Assembly (NCBI RefSeq): GCF_000149955.1
Contig: NC_030989.1
Span: forward strand, 451,079-515,078
Direction of reading: 5' to 3'
Source: Fusarium oxysporum f. sp. lycopersici 4287
Lineage: Eukaryota; Ascomycota; Sordariomycetes; Hypocreales; Nectriaceae
Length of the DNA: 64,000 bases
Both the position numbers and the translations under genes were made by a program. The notes under the pieces were generated by a model, which saw nothing but the letters and a program-made list of their open reading frames with translations, did no database searches and was not told the DNA's origin. Of this stretch, positions 35,716 to 48,037 are shown piece after piece. Position 1 is the stretch's first letter. Each line of letters opens with the position of its first letter.

Positions 35716-37406
35716 GATTGGAGGTTGGTGTTGGTGATGATGGAGGTTTGAAAGTTGGAGTGGAGGGGAGGTGATGAAAGGTAGCTTAGCTTTTGGCGCT
35801 TGGGTCTTTGGGGCTTAGCGCCCGCCCCCAGATAAGGTCAGAGGATGAAACGTCTTGGCTTGTCTTCCAATTGCTGTAGCCTTTTGGAAAGTTGAAGTCA
35901 TAACAGTATTTCTACTTGATTTTGAATACTACGAATTTAATGCACTAAGTCACTGTGAGGTTTGGTAAGAGCTTCGGAATACCGCGTGCATGAAATCATG
36001 GGATCTCATCTAATCTGCCGTATCTTGTACCAGCCAACATCAGATATCTTGAGCATGTCCATAAATAAACCTCGATTGACAACACTTTACGTATATTTCG
36101 TGCCTTCAATTGCAGTTTACATATCAATTTTTGGTTACGGCGCCATGAATTTTGGTCAATGCCGCACAGATCCTGGATGATGCCAGGGGCAGATGTATAA
36201 GTTTAGCATATAATATTGTGCAACACTGAGCGGTTGGATAGGACACCGAGAACGCAAGATCTCAAATAAAATTCGAACAATATGACTGCATCTAATGGCT
36301 CACTCTCTTAGTGATGTCCGTGTACGACCACATTCTCGTTGACAAAGACTGGGCCTTGCCCAAAAGCCACTTAAAGCACCAAGGCTATACTGTAACATAA
36401 CAGCCTGATGACTCTAAGATCACATCCAATCAGATGAAAAACAACGTTCGACGTTACACCTCTACGATAATTCGCCGACAATATAGCGGGAAATTTCCAG
36501 GCTATACTACTGGTGAAAATATCGAGGGGGACAGCTCATACCAATATCACTCCTTATCACCAGTCAGACAGTATTTATGCATTCCACGCAACTACTCATG
36601 GAATTAGCCTATCAATCGGTCTTTCTAAACAATTCTCTGGTTCATTACACACCCACTGGGTGTTTATTTCTTATACATCATTGGACACAGTAGGGATTCG
36701 TGGAAGGCTTCGAAATTTTGTTCAGCTGAGACAAGTTTACTCACCAGTTCGTCTAACCTCGTCACAAAATCTTGTATATGAAGTCTTAAACAAATGCTCA
36801 ACCAGAACATTACTCTCTGTATGCTCTAGGAAGGCCCTTCTAGTGGTATCTAGCATCAAATTAAACTTATGGTCCTGTTCTTTTCGGCTTCTATGACGGT
36901 CAATTCATTAAATTCTCGCATCATTTAACATCATGTGAGTCAGTTCCCATCGAACAACAACCACATAATGTCCAAAATTGTTTTGTAAGATTAAAATCAG
37001 ATACCAGTGACTAGCCTTAGCTTTCTCACCGTTCTCTTCAATCATTATACGCATGCAATCCCTTCGCCAAAGTGTTGATCACCCAAGGCATAGGGTAACA
37101 CTCCGCCAACCAAGCGAAGGTCACTGAGCTAACGGCACCATCCAATCCCAGACTGTCTAAAAGCCAGGAAGGGAAACACGAGAGTGCGCTAGAACTGTAA
37201 AAGTATAGCTTGTTTCATCTCTCATTCAACAATCTTGAGTGTAAAAACTAGATCAACAACATCGAACATAAAAGCCGTGTATAAAAGATAAAATGCAGTA
37301 TATGGGTATTAAGATATAAGTCAAGTCTAAATGCTCCCCCGTAAATGTTCATCATATAACTCTTAGCTACTCCAAAACCGCACACTAACACGCGCTAAAT
37401 CATCGC
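35716..37406. other. Intergenic region after GTR1 with a possible gene relic
   Basis: About 1.7 kb, AT-rich, with no open gene. On the minus strand, roughly 36894-36670, two short out-of-frame pieces look protein-like (NLMLDTTRRAFLEHTESN and LVSAEQNFEAFHESLL); they may be a decayed gene but I cannot name it. Confidence 0.3.
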
Positions 37407-40356
37407 TCATTCTCCCTGAGAAAAAGACGGCCTCCCCGTTGATGGACCCGCCGAAGCCTCATCGTTACCTGGACTCACCGACCCTGTGAGTATTGCCCAT
37501 ACATTTGATTCAGAGCTCTCGTGGTCAACGATATCACTATAATAGTCAGCCTCGAAATTTCCCCCCATAAAGAGAACTTACATCCTGCTATGCTCATCCC
37601 CCTCCGTAGAGGGCATGGTCGTCCAGATAGATGAGTCGGCGGAGGCCATCTGGATCATTACCAAAGCTCAGAAACTGAAAGGTAAAAGCGGTATCACCAA
37701 GACCTTTCTCTTCCATTCGCTTAATCACCTTGGTTATACAGGCTTCAACACCCTTCTCTTCAATAGGGCCGCCGCCCTCCCATATCCCATCCGTCAAGAT
37801 GATGACGCTTGTTGGCCTTTTGGGATCCACCATATTAGCATCTGCGAATATCTGGTTGAAAGAGTGCTTCATATTGCAGAAGGTTTCAGCGTCGTTACCA
37901 CGGAGCCATTTCCGTATTGGATTGATGAACCTGTCCATGTTCAGAAGAAATCGAGGTCGACGTTCTATTGGGTATTTCTGGTCTGGTTTTGAGGCGAAGC
38001 GGATTTCTGGACCCGTTTGGTCGATTTTTCTGACAAGCCATACCAAAACTTCCATCGCTCTGAGAACCTCGCGCTCCCTGTTGCGCATCGTCACAGAATC
38101 GTCTATTATAAAGACGAAGCGTCGGCGCCCCATTCGATTGCAGAACTGTTCGTAACCTTCCAATGCTTCCCTTTTACCATTGTTGCTGCGGTGAATGACA
38201 ACATCGCCAATAGTAAGGTCCCCATACATGCCCGCTCCGTTCTGTTGTTTCTGAGGAGTGAGTCTGTGAATGTCAACGGAGGTCTTGGCCGGGCTATTGG
38301 CATCAGGAACCGAATTGTGATGACTATCTTGAGTAGAGAATGAGATGCCAGGATGGTTTGGAGAACCCAACGAATGTCCAAGGTTGAACCCATTGGTCGA
38401 TACCGCTGACACAGGAGAAGATTTATCTTCCAACTCAGCTACAGCTTGAACATCACTGTGGCTCCATTGAGTTGATATGTGTCGATCAATTGGTGTTCCG
38501 TTGTTTGAAGGCATTCGGGTATTGATACCAAGAGGGCCTCGCTGGTGGATGTTGGGGTGACTCGTGGCCATACCGACCTGCCTCGAAGGTCCTGGATGGG
38601 AGAACGGCCGTTGATGAGGAGTTTGATCGGGCTGAAAAATAGAAGAGGCTATATTCACTGGCGACTGAGTGAGCATCATGGTGTGGTGGAAGCCGGGTTG
38701 AGGTAAGAGAGGCGTGCTATAATGCCCTGAAGGGGGGGCAGGGTGAAAGAGCTCCCGGTATTGTCCCTCAAAGGCCTTCCAAATAAGGATGGGGTATTGT
38801 CTTTCCCGATATGGCACAAGCATCCAACGCTCGACGAGACTGCAGACATTTCGTGATAGGAAAATGGGACCTTGTAGCGCATCGAGCGCAGCTGAATGTG
38901 ATTTCACAACACAAGTAAGCGCTGTGGAACTGTTATGGAAACATTCGCCAAAGCTACCATCGGCAAGAAATGGCCAGTGTGTCAGGATCTCTCTTCTGCG
39001 ATCGTTGGCAGCTTCATCAAGGGCAGCCGTGCCGCCAGCAACCCAGACAATTGCTTCGCTGATGACACATCCAAGAGACCAAACATCGGAGGCTACTGGA
39101 ACCTGCATAAAACCCTTCTCCTGGTCTCTGTAAAACCTGGTTGCTTCGGGAGAGCCTGTTGTAATTTGTTAACGTAATCCAATAATGTGAGAGGAGAGTA
39201 GTTACAATATGTCCTGTTTCCGTCATTATCCTGGAAACTGGATTCATCCTCATCTATTGGTCGATTGGGTGTCGCAGTGTCGAAATCGGCAAGCTTCATT
39301 TGGAAGCCATCCGAGTACCGTCCATCTTGACCAGGGAATACCAAGATGTTGGCAGGTTTGATATCCCGGTGAGCACTACGACATTAGTAACAGCCAAGAA
39401 AATTGGGGGTGTCACGTACAATCCTGTTCGTTGATTCCTAGGGCCGCCTCCAAGGTTTTGTATCTTGTCGATGGCTTTGGTGAGACCCATCAAGCCGTAT
39501 AAGAAATACCGCCGCTCTTCTTCCGTGGCTGGTCTTTCGTTGCGCTTGAATAATTCGAGAAGGCTGCCTTCACTCGCATGCTCCAGGATCATGAAACAGC
39601 GATTGTTCTGTTCAAATGAACCAAGATATTTAACAATGTAATCGCAAGACTCGATCGCGGCGAATGCATTGTATTCCTTGATCCATGCATCTCGCAAACT
39701 TTCTCGTTCTCGTGTGCGGTATTCTTTAAAGACGACAGTACCCTACTCATGTTAGATGGAATGGGAGATGCAGAAGAGGGAATTTACCGTTGAACTCCAT
39801 TCATGATCGAAGCATTCAGGGTACAAGGTCACAACCCTAATGATTGATTTGGAGTGGTTTGAATCAGTCGTTATCGTGAAAGTTGTTTTCATAAGCAATA
39901 TTTGCCGAGGGTCGATTTTTCGCTTATCCATGGGTGCGTGTCTCGAGAATATCAGAGGACAGAACATCCATTGGTTCTCGCAAAACTCCTTCATGTCGTC
40001 GACAAGTGCAGGATCATCGCCGAAACATTGCGCATTTGAGTAACGGTAGTCGCTGGTCCTGATAACCATTGGAAGTGAAGTTGTTGATGAGGTATGTCCT
40101 CCCCGATGTACACCAAAATGGAGAAGATGTTCAAGTAGCCATTCTCAATCGTCGTGGGAAGAGCGTGGATGTTGCGATCGATCGCTCGAGATAATCTTTG
40201 CTGGCCACCTTTCCTCCACCATCTGACCGTGACAGCAGGGCTAATAAACCTGGTCACAATGTCGTTTCCGTCAAGTCCCGGTTGCGATTCCTGCCGAACA
40301 TATCGTATAAACTCCTCATTGCGCTCGTCGCGCGGGCGCTTTCTAGGATTGAACAT
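37407..40356 (-). CDS. Protein kinase-like / von Willebrand A-like fusion protein, with a one-base frameshift
   Basis: Unnamed fungal protein joining a Ser/Thr kinase-like domain to a vWA-like domain. Exons: 40356-40112, 40058-39788, 39742-39420, 39375-39206, 39155-37582 and 37536-37407; sum 2713 nt, one more than a multiple of three. Kinase-like part about 170-470: VVFKEYR (Lys178), AHRDIKPANILVF (about 281-293), then ADFD at 309-312 where most kinases have DFG, and GNRTYCSPEAT. A Pro/Ser/His-rich linker follows (about 475-640), then a vWA-like domain from FVFIIDDSVTM (about 683). The frame breaks at the CCCCC at 37598-37602; removing one base joins LDDHALYGG to DEHSRIDIVDHESSESNV and a 903-residue product. 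Substrate and role unknown; the first intron (40059-40111) has a weak donor. Confidence 0.75.
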
Positions 40357-41113
40357 GGCGGCTATTCAACGAGGACCACAAGAGTCCGGTGTGAAAGTGA
40401 AACCAGCAATCTTTCTGGTCCAATTGCGTACAATTTAGATATGCAGAAGAGGAGAATATTGGTGATGATGTTGGAAGGTAAAAGTGGTGGAAGTCTTTTC
40501 CGGTAAATTATTTAAGGTCGCGGGAAAGTGGTTCGCATAAAAGGCATGTGCGATCTTCTCCAACGAGGCACTTTCAGTTCATGCCAATTCGGGTCATCAA
40601 CTTTCCAGATTGGTTAGGAAGGGTGTGCATATGCAGCAAGGCTCTCCTCTGCAACATTGTATCATGCCCACCACTATCTGGCGAAGTAGGCTGTGTTGAA
40701 GATGCCTTAAAAAGCGAAGCCACTCTTTTTCTGCCTTCTCGTATGATTTGGATCTCTAATCCGAGGATCTGTACCTTGAAAGTGGCTGAGATGGAACATG
40801 GTGGATATAGTTCATCATGAGGAGGCTTGTTCGAGACCAGACGGCAGAGCCTCACACAAGAGTGAGAGAAGAGAGATGGTGTGACAGGCACATCGGCGCG
40901 GGGAACTAGGCTGCAGCCTAACATATGATCCCACAAATGGACATGGCTTGACATCACCAGGCATATCCTGCTTTGTGTAATAATCGCTGAGATATATGTT
41001 ATCCACGAGCTCATGACTTGTGTCAAAAAATCTATTGTCTATAAAAGGTACAGATAGGAACAAAATGGCGGAAAATGAGATGGAATCAACATCCTAGATT
41101 GTGTTTTGTTACT
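40357..41113. other. Intergenic region
   Basis: Promoter side of the kinase/vWA gene and the 3' region of the CorA-like gene. ORFs here show no recognisable domain. Confidence 0.4.
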
Positions 41114-42998
41114 CTAAGATGCGTATTTGACTCTTTCGCTATGCGGCCTGCGCAGCATGAAAAGAATAATCATCCAAACAACAATGGTCACGATCGTGAT
41201 GGTAGCGGAAAGGCCAAAAAATAGAGAAAATATCTCCTTGTTCAGTCTCCATGGCGCCTTTGCGTTCACTTGAGGCCATTCAAGAATGCCGCTCTGAAAG
41301 AAAGACTGCAAATATAATTAGTTGTTGCAAGATGTCCAAGGAGACAGTGACGCACAGCCATGAATGTTCCAGGGAGGAAAATCAGAGTCACAAAAGTGAT
41401 GATATGCATTGAGCTCGTCTCTCGCTTGGTCTTGTTGGCGATATTCTCCATATTCCGAGTCGATAAGTGAGCGCTCTCTGCGTAGATCTTGTTGATCTGA
41501 ATGGTTTTGTATTGGAGAATGGTATTGTACTAAGGAAGTCAGTCCTGAATCTCTCAGTGTTGAAGTGAGAATTACCATTTCTTTGCTCTCCTTGACGAGC
41601 AATAGCAGCGCATTGAGCTGCGCCTGATGAGCGTCGATATTGGCCTCGATATTTCGAGAGTGCCGACAATATTGAAGAAACGAGTCCTCACAACCCTTCT
41701 TGATCTCTTTCAAAGCGGGGAGCCGATACTGAGTCATGAGACACTGGTAGTGCTCGCGGATCTGTCTGATAACTTGGCTGTTCAGCTTGAGAACCAGGAG
41801 CGCTTCTTGAATCGTCTCCAAGCCTTGTTGCAGTTTCTGTAGCTCGTCAAAAGAAAACACTTCAAGCCTCTCGAGTCTTTTGACTCGGTCATTGAGATCA
41901 CCCCACGGATCCTCTTTTTCATCGCTTTGACTGCGGCTCGTCCCAGATTCGAGACTCGTCATATGCGAGAGCCTTTTCGAGGGAGACCCAGCCAACCCTG
42001 TTATGATTTTGACGTCTTTAGTAAGTGCCGACTCGTCTTTGATGGCAGGCGTTCTCGCTTTGTCCACAAGTGGTTTAATTGCATCAAAGAGTTCGTTGAT
42101 GTAGAATATCCAATCATCATCGCACCAATCAATCAGCATAGTGAGAACCTCAAGCGAAGACGAAAACGCCTGTGGAACAGATTCTAGAACGCTTGATCGG
42201 AGACATTTATTCTCAGCCAAAGCCTCTTGGAACAGTTCCTCGTTCAGTGAGTTGCCCTTGCAGGTCATCCAAAACGACTGCCCGTTTTTAATGTCAAAGG
42301 AATGATATACTGCGAGTTGTCGGACTCCCCAAGATCTGTTCGGGACGGAGGTGGAACTCTCGACGGATCTCAAGACAAACGAATACCTAATTTCGCGTCC
42401 TGAGAGACCCATTCGGTCGAGAGGGAGGATATCATCCTCAGGCGAGAGCAAAGTATTGTCGTCATTGAATTGAGGAAGATTGCACCATTCCTGAGCAGAG
42501 TGCGATCGCCGGAAAGAGTAGAGACAGCTTAGAAACGAAGGTGGGATTTGTTGATATGTGCAGAGATATTTGAACATCTTAACTGGACATCTGACTTGAT
42601 CTTTGGAAGATTTGGACTGGAGAGACCTGAATTTGTTAGATCCGGTACGCAAGTACAGACCAACGCACTTACACGTATCTCATCTTTGGGACTTTCTTAT
42701 TTGGCTGTAAGCGAAGTAATAAATCTTCCATGGTCTTGATATCACCCGAGAGTGATTGACAGTTGCATTGAGTCATGCAATCGCACGTTTCGAAGATCTT
42801 GAGACAAGCATTTTCAGGTCTCGGGTGAAAGATTCGAGCTGCTTCTCTATTCCAAGTAGTAGCTACTGCTTGTCGGGCTCTGGTACTCCTTCTGCTGGGA
42901 GCAGTTTGAGGATAGTTGTGAGAGGCATCGCATATCCTGTCGAAGTAAAGTTCCGGTTCGGACAGCTCCACAGTAGTGATACTATTTTGGGAGGACAT
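41114..42998 (-). CDS. Fungal CorA-like protein with two C-terminal membrane segments
   Basis: Exons 42998-42673, 42626-41576, 41529-41356 and 41305-41114 give 580 residues in frame. The long N-terminal part is soluble, beginning MSSQNSITTVELSEPELYF, with a cysteine-rich CDCMTQCNCQ motif (about 85-95), then an alpha/beta and helical region (WGVRQLAVYHSFDIKNGQSF) and a coiled coil (about 340-470). The C terminus has TSSMHIITFVTLIFLPGTF, an LPGTF-containing first membrane helix typical of the CorA-like fungal family, and a second helix (FGLSATITIVTIVVWMIILF). I started at the ATG at 42998; an upstream TTG is in frame but unlikely. True CorA proteins carry GMN after the first helix; here FMASFFQSG stands in that position, so magnesium transport should not be assumed. 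Confidence 0.75.
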
Positions 42999-43437
42999 GA
43001 TAGTATATGGCAATTTGATAATGAGCTAGTGCTTGATGGCTTTGTAGATTACTCGGGACCAAGCTATTTTATTTCCTTGAAGAGAATTCCAATTCCACAA
43101 AGCAGGGATCAAAGAATCGCATAGCCTAGATCATATGTAACGGCAAAATTTGATGAAAACTGCCTGATATTGGTTGTGCTCAAAAGGGGATTGGCAGTGA
43201 TGTTTGTTGATGGTGTGAATGAAGATGGTAGAGATAGACAATGGGTATGAGGCCAGGTAGGGTACTGACATGTAAAGTGGCTGAGCTCGAAGGCGTATAC
43301 AACAGCCCTCATGTAACCCGAACTGAACACTCAGTATTGCTCATATGCGTAAATAACTAGAAGGAAAAAAAAGGCAGGGATTCACATTGGGTATTGCGAA
43401 AAGATATATCAGGAATGTATTGTAGCCATTGCGTGGT
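42999..43437. other. Intergenic region
   Basis: Promoter of the CorA-like gene; nothing else can be supported. Confidence 0.4.
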
Positions 43438-43750
43438 TCATGGCGCTAGATCATAGATTTCGTCTTTCTCAGCCTGGTCCAGATGTCAGCTGCTGGGTTA
43501 GAGACATCACAAGATATACAAATGCAAGAAGACAACCCACTTCAGTCAAGGTTCTTGGAAGATAGAACACAAACTCGGTCCCTATATGCTGGAGCCACGG
43601 ATCAGCTTCTGCTTCACGAAAGCACTGCCACTCCCAGTGACCCGACCTACGCACCTCGACCTCAATGCTCTGGTCATTGAACTTGGCCCGAAGGTGCTTT
43701 CGTACATCCTCTAGCCGCACCTTGTATGCCACAATAGAGTTGTGCTTCAT
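43438..43750 (-). CDS. Small conserved-looking protein, 81 residues
   Basis: Unrecognised small protein. Exons 43750-43541 and 43473-43438 (67-nt intron, gtgggt..ggaccag) give MKHNSIVAYKVRLEDVRKH at the start and EAEKDEIYDLAP at the end. The sequence reads as a small alpha/beta domain with alternating hydrophobic strands (VAYKVRLEDV, FVFYLPRTLT) and no signal or membrane segment. The intron gives a continuous frame with an acidic end, which supports the gene. The start is the ATG at 43750; an upstream TTG is in frame. No function is assigned. Confidence 0.55.
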
Positions 43751-45868
43751 GGTGGCAACCAAATGATTGGTGATTGTGCAATGCGGTTAGATTCTGGTGA
43801 CGGAGTCTTTGTTTTCTCAGTTCTGTATCGCGCAAGGTCGCCTTGGGCGTTTTTGTCGCCTGAAGACAGTCTGCCTTGAGGATGGTTGGGGACTGCGCCA
43901 GGCATGTCGGGCAGGTTGCTAGATATTCGCTCTCCCGATGGCTGCGGCTCAAGATAACGCGGGGCTTGCTCGGAGTATTAGGGGGCGATTGGTAGATCCT
44001 CGCTGGACAGCGCAACGGGCTGGGCTTAGGGGATCAGGCTCTCGGATCAATTGCCTATCAAGTTCGAAGTATGACTGCTGTACGCCATACTGCAGCTGAA
44101 AATGTGCCAAGAGAGGCACAAGCAGCAAGGGTGGTTGAAATGATGGACGCCGTTGGCTGATAGCCTACCGGTCTTGGGGCGATGGCTCACATTTTGGTCA
44201 TGCAGATGATTGCGAAGCCAACATGCAGCGAGGTGCAGCCTGATGTGACTCTTCTTCGTCTGAGCCTTAATTCGCACCATGAAAGACGAGAAGTGGAAGA
44301 AACATAAGACGCGAAGGGCCTGCAACGTCTTTGTATCGCTTTTAGTGTTTAACAGTGCCGTTGTCAATGTTTCATCACAAAGCGGCTATGAGCAACTGCC
44401 TCAAGGATGACCCGATAACTGTCGAAGAAACTGTGAATCAATCACCAGTTAATTCCCGGGCAGTATACGCCAAATCTGTGTGATTCTGATCAAATACTGA
44501 CCGAAACATCCTTTCTTGATACTGCGCGTAACCGTGATTGATGGGGTGATCGAAAATATGTCTAATCTTTCAGGTCGAATTTGCCAGCAGCGTCGACGTC
44601 AGGTTGATGATCTCGATATTTCGGATTGATGATTGGAGCGGTTGAGAAGATCAGGCTCTGGACACTTACACAAACAACGTATCTTAAGTTGATGCTGGAG
44701 ATTTGGGCAGTGCAGACAGGGCTTTCATTTTGTGCAACAGTTCTTGCGTAAATCGTTTATAACTAGGAAGGAAGTGTAGCTGTAATGCTCAAACTCAAAT
44801 GAGGTACTTGAAATTAATCATTGATGTTAAGAAATGCAAGTTGAAAGCGAACGAAAGGAAGATACGGCCAGTGAACCAATGTGACCGTGATGGTGGCGCA
44901 ATGTTTGGGAAATTGCGTCCGCAACCATTTGGAAGTTGTTGGAAGTCCAATTTTTGCATCGTTATCATAAACCTCAACAGGATCCGTTCAATAATTTCTT
45001 AAGTCAGCTTCCAGACACTTAAGTCACTGACCCTAAAGAAGATTAAACCAGCAAGAGCTTCATCCTGAGTTTGGGACTGTCCGAACTCCGTTTCAATTGC
45101 CGAGATTGCTACCTGTCGGACACTTTTTATCTCAGGGCCCCATCGAAATCAGGCTGAGATTGTCAATTTTCAGGCGCTGGTTACACCAGTCAAATTGAAT
45201 GTCACCGAGGATGGTGGCAATGGCTTTGTCAGGCGGGGAAACGTTGAAGTCTGATTCCGCCCTACAAGGCTGCTTTAAACACAAGCTTTAGCTGATGTGG
45301 AGAAACAAGCTTGGCTTCGTCCCTGGATTGAATCCGTTTGGCATAACCTTCTTAAAACCGTCCCAAAGGCGAAACCAATAACGAGCGCGTCGGTGCGAGC
45401 CGTCATTAATCCTTTCATTCAAGTGCCGTGTTGGAACGGACACGGACTTGGGCACAAGAACCCAGCCACAGTCCGTTCCTCTTGAGATGACGATGCAACC
45501 CTGCAAAGTCGAGATATAGCGCTGAACTGAACCTGCATCGCCACACCGACACAGAAAACTCCGCTGCAAGTGCCCTGAAACCAAAGCCGAGTCCGACCTC
45601 TGGCTTCAGTGTCACAGCCACATTCAAGATTCGAGTCCGCTTCTCAACCAAAACAACTCAATCTCTGGTGATCTCTTGACCTACGGGCACGGTGAATAGG
45701 GGAAAATCATCAGATCCGCCTTTGAGGTAACTTCAATGCGATGAAATGGATAAGCTAGGATCCATGAGTCGTGGATCTAAATGAGACGTTTTCCCCGCCG
45801 TTGAGAAGTTTAATGATTCAATTTCATCAACGCTAGCATCAAAACAAACAGTTCAAACTGTGTTCACA
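43751..45868. other. Intergenic region
   Basis: About 2.1 kb with no supportable gene. It holds the promoter of the Zn2Cys6 gene at its right end. Short ORFs on both strands have no recognisable domain. Confidence 0.4.
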
Positions 45869-47859
45869 ATGGCTTCGAGATCAGATCCAAACGTTCCGTT
45901 GCTCAAGACGTGCCAGACGTGTTTTCATGCCAAGATTCGATGCGAGAAATCGCAGGAGTCTGGAAAATGCGATAGGTGTTTGCGCTTGAACAAGACATGT
46001 GTCTTTAATCCATCTCGGCGACGGAAGGCTTTGAGGCCTGGGTGAGAATTTTGCACTTTGTGGTTTGCAATTACTAACTTGGGTCAGGCCGTCAAGGAAT
46101 CTTGAAGCTGCGAGTCCTACAAGATCGAGGTCACCGTCCTTGACCTCGGCCAATGCGACCTCAGCAAATGTTACGGATACTTCACCTGGGGTGTCCACGA
46201 CACCAGCCAGCATTGATACCGAAGCATCTCACAACCCGTTCTCCAGGGGATTATTGCCATTTGAGAAGGGACAAGAGTTTCTCGATACTTTCAGAATGCG
46301 CATGTCGCCTCATTTTCCGTTTGTGGTGGTTGCAGAGTCGGTAACTATTCAGGGGTTGGTTCAAGACAAACCAACGTTGTGTGTCGCGATACTCGCGGCA
46401 GCTTCACATGAGGATCTCAAGCTTCAGCAAGCATTAGGCAAGCTCTTCAACGAAATTGTCCTTGTCAGGATGATAAAAGGGCCTTTTGCAAGCCTGGATA
46501 TGCTGCAAGGGCTGTTGGTGCATTTGGCTTGGTGAGTTAAACGTCTCTTCACAGTTCGTCGCTAATGGTTCAGGGCGCATTTTCATCAAGGAACCATGAA
46601 GTACACCCAGCATCTGTCACTTGCAGCAAGCATCATCTCAGACATGAGACTTGATCGGCCGAGAGTTGCAAGTCTATGGGCTTTGAATCGAGAGAGTAAG
46701 CATGGGTCTGGTGAAATGACGCACGATGAGATGAGAGCTTTGGCCGGGACTTATTATCTCTCTTCCAGGTATGTCGTACAACAGCCTCCAAACCATATCT
46801 AACAGGCAATAGTTCGGCTGTCTTGCTACAAAAATCGCACCACTTTCGATACTCTCCATTTATCCTCGAATGCTGCCACAAGCTCTTATCCAGGGGAACT
46901 GCTCCTTCTGACAGACATCTTCCATACATCATTTATCTTCAGAAGCTTACCGAGGAGGTCGACGATGCAGTAATTGAAGCCACAGGAGCCATTCGAGGGT
47001 CAAGACAGGATAAACTGCCTGCTGAGCTACATAGAATCAGAGAGCGATATACGTCGACAAAATCATCCTTGCCGTTTCCGCTCAGCGAGAGTCGTAAGTG
47101 CTTGTTCCCACCAAGGAAGAATCGCTTCTGACACATCTAGCCACAATTCTTCTGCAATTGCATGTCCTTGACCTCCTTATCTGCCAACCTTCACCGGATG
47201 GCGTCTCATACGGCCTAAATGGCTTTCAAAGTCTTCAGCAGGGCGCAGACCAAAGCCGTCTTCTAGACTGGCTCTCACAAAGCATGTCTGCTGCAAAGTC
47301 CCTCATAAGCGTGATCCTCCTTCTCCCACAAGGCGACGAAGACACGATGCCCAACATCGGCTGGATCATGCTATACTGTGCAGTCTCCTTATCAGTACGA
47401 CTCGATCTTGTAGCAGCACAACCCGAAAATGCACAAACTGCGGGCCATCTTCGACGTATTCTCGACATGCCTCACACCCTTCGTCAAATTGTCCTCCGCA
47501 TGGAATCAGCGTCAAACTCAAACCCCGGTGACGGTGAATCAGATCCATACTTTGGTCTTGCGAGAAGAGCCCGGCGTATCGAAAGGTGGTATCTTGAGCG
47601 ATGTGGTCCTGTCGAATCGCCTGAAGTCGGGAGTCTTTTCGGATCTACCGAGACGTCACCGTCAAACCCGTTTACCGGAGATATTGGACTCACCCCATCG
47701 CCTTTTCAAGATCCTGGCTTGGTGCCGAGTCTTCAAATAACAGGTGAATCAGATGATACGTGGATGACCAACATATTGGCAGATCTCGAAGTTGATCCTG
47801 GGATGGAAAGCTTGCTGTTCACTGGACCTTTTGACTTTCTCGGCGAGCGTCAACAATAG
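45869..47859 (+). CDS. Zn2Cys6 fungal transcription factor
   Basis: Gal4-type DNA-binding regulator. Five exons, 45869-46041, 46088-46531, 46574-46768, 46813-47093 and 47141-47859, give 603 residues. The zinc cluster is at about residues 13-42, CQTCFHAKIRC followed by CDRCLRLNKTC, with the usual six cysteines and a basic linker (RRRKALRPG) split by the first intron. A Ser/Thr-rich linker follows, then the fungal transcription factor middle region (LPFEKGQEFLDTFRMRM, LQGLLVHLAWAHFHQGT) and a C-terminal acidic, activation-like tail (DDTWMTNILADLEVDPGMES). I chose the ATG at 45869 over the in-frame GTG 9 nt upstream. No adjacent metabolic cluster is visible, so its target is unknown. Confidence 0.9.
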
Positions 47860-48037
47860 CGTCGAGGAATGGCTTTATATACTTTTGTACGGATACGGAT
47901 AAGGGGAAGCGTCGGAGTTGGTGATGGCAATAAACTTATGCCCGTTGGATATTTCATTTGTGTTACATATTACATCCCGTATACCGCCGGACCAATACCC
48001 AAACTCCGTCTATGTCTATGTTCATGTACATCGTCGA

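Noticed and set aside
36513..36896. Plus-strand ORF in the AT-rich region after GTR1
   Set aside because: Sequence is not protein-like; the opposite strand has the only faint signal.
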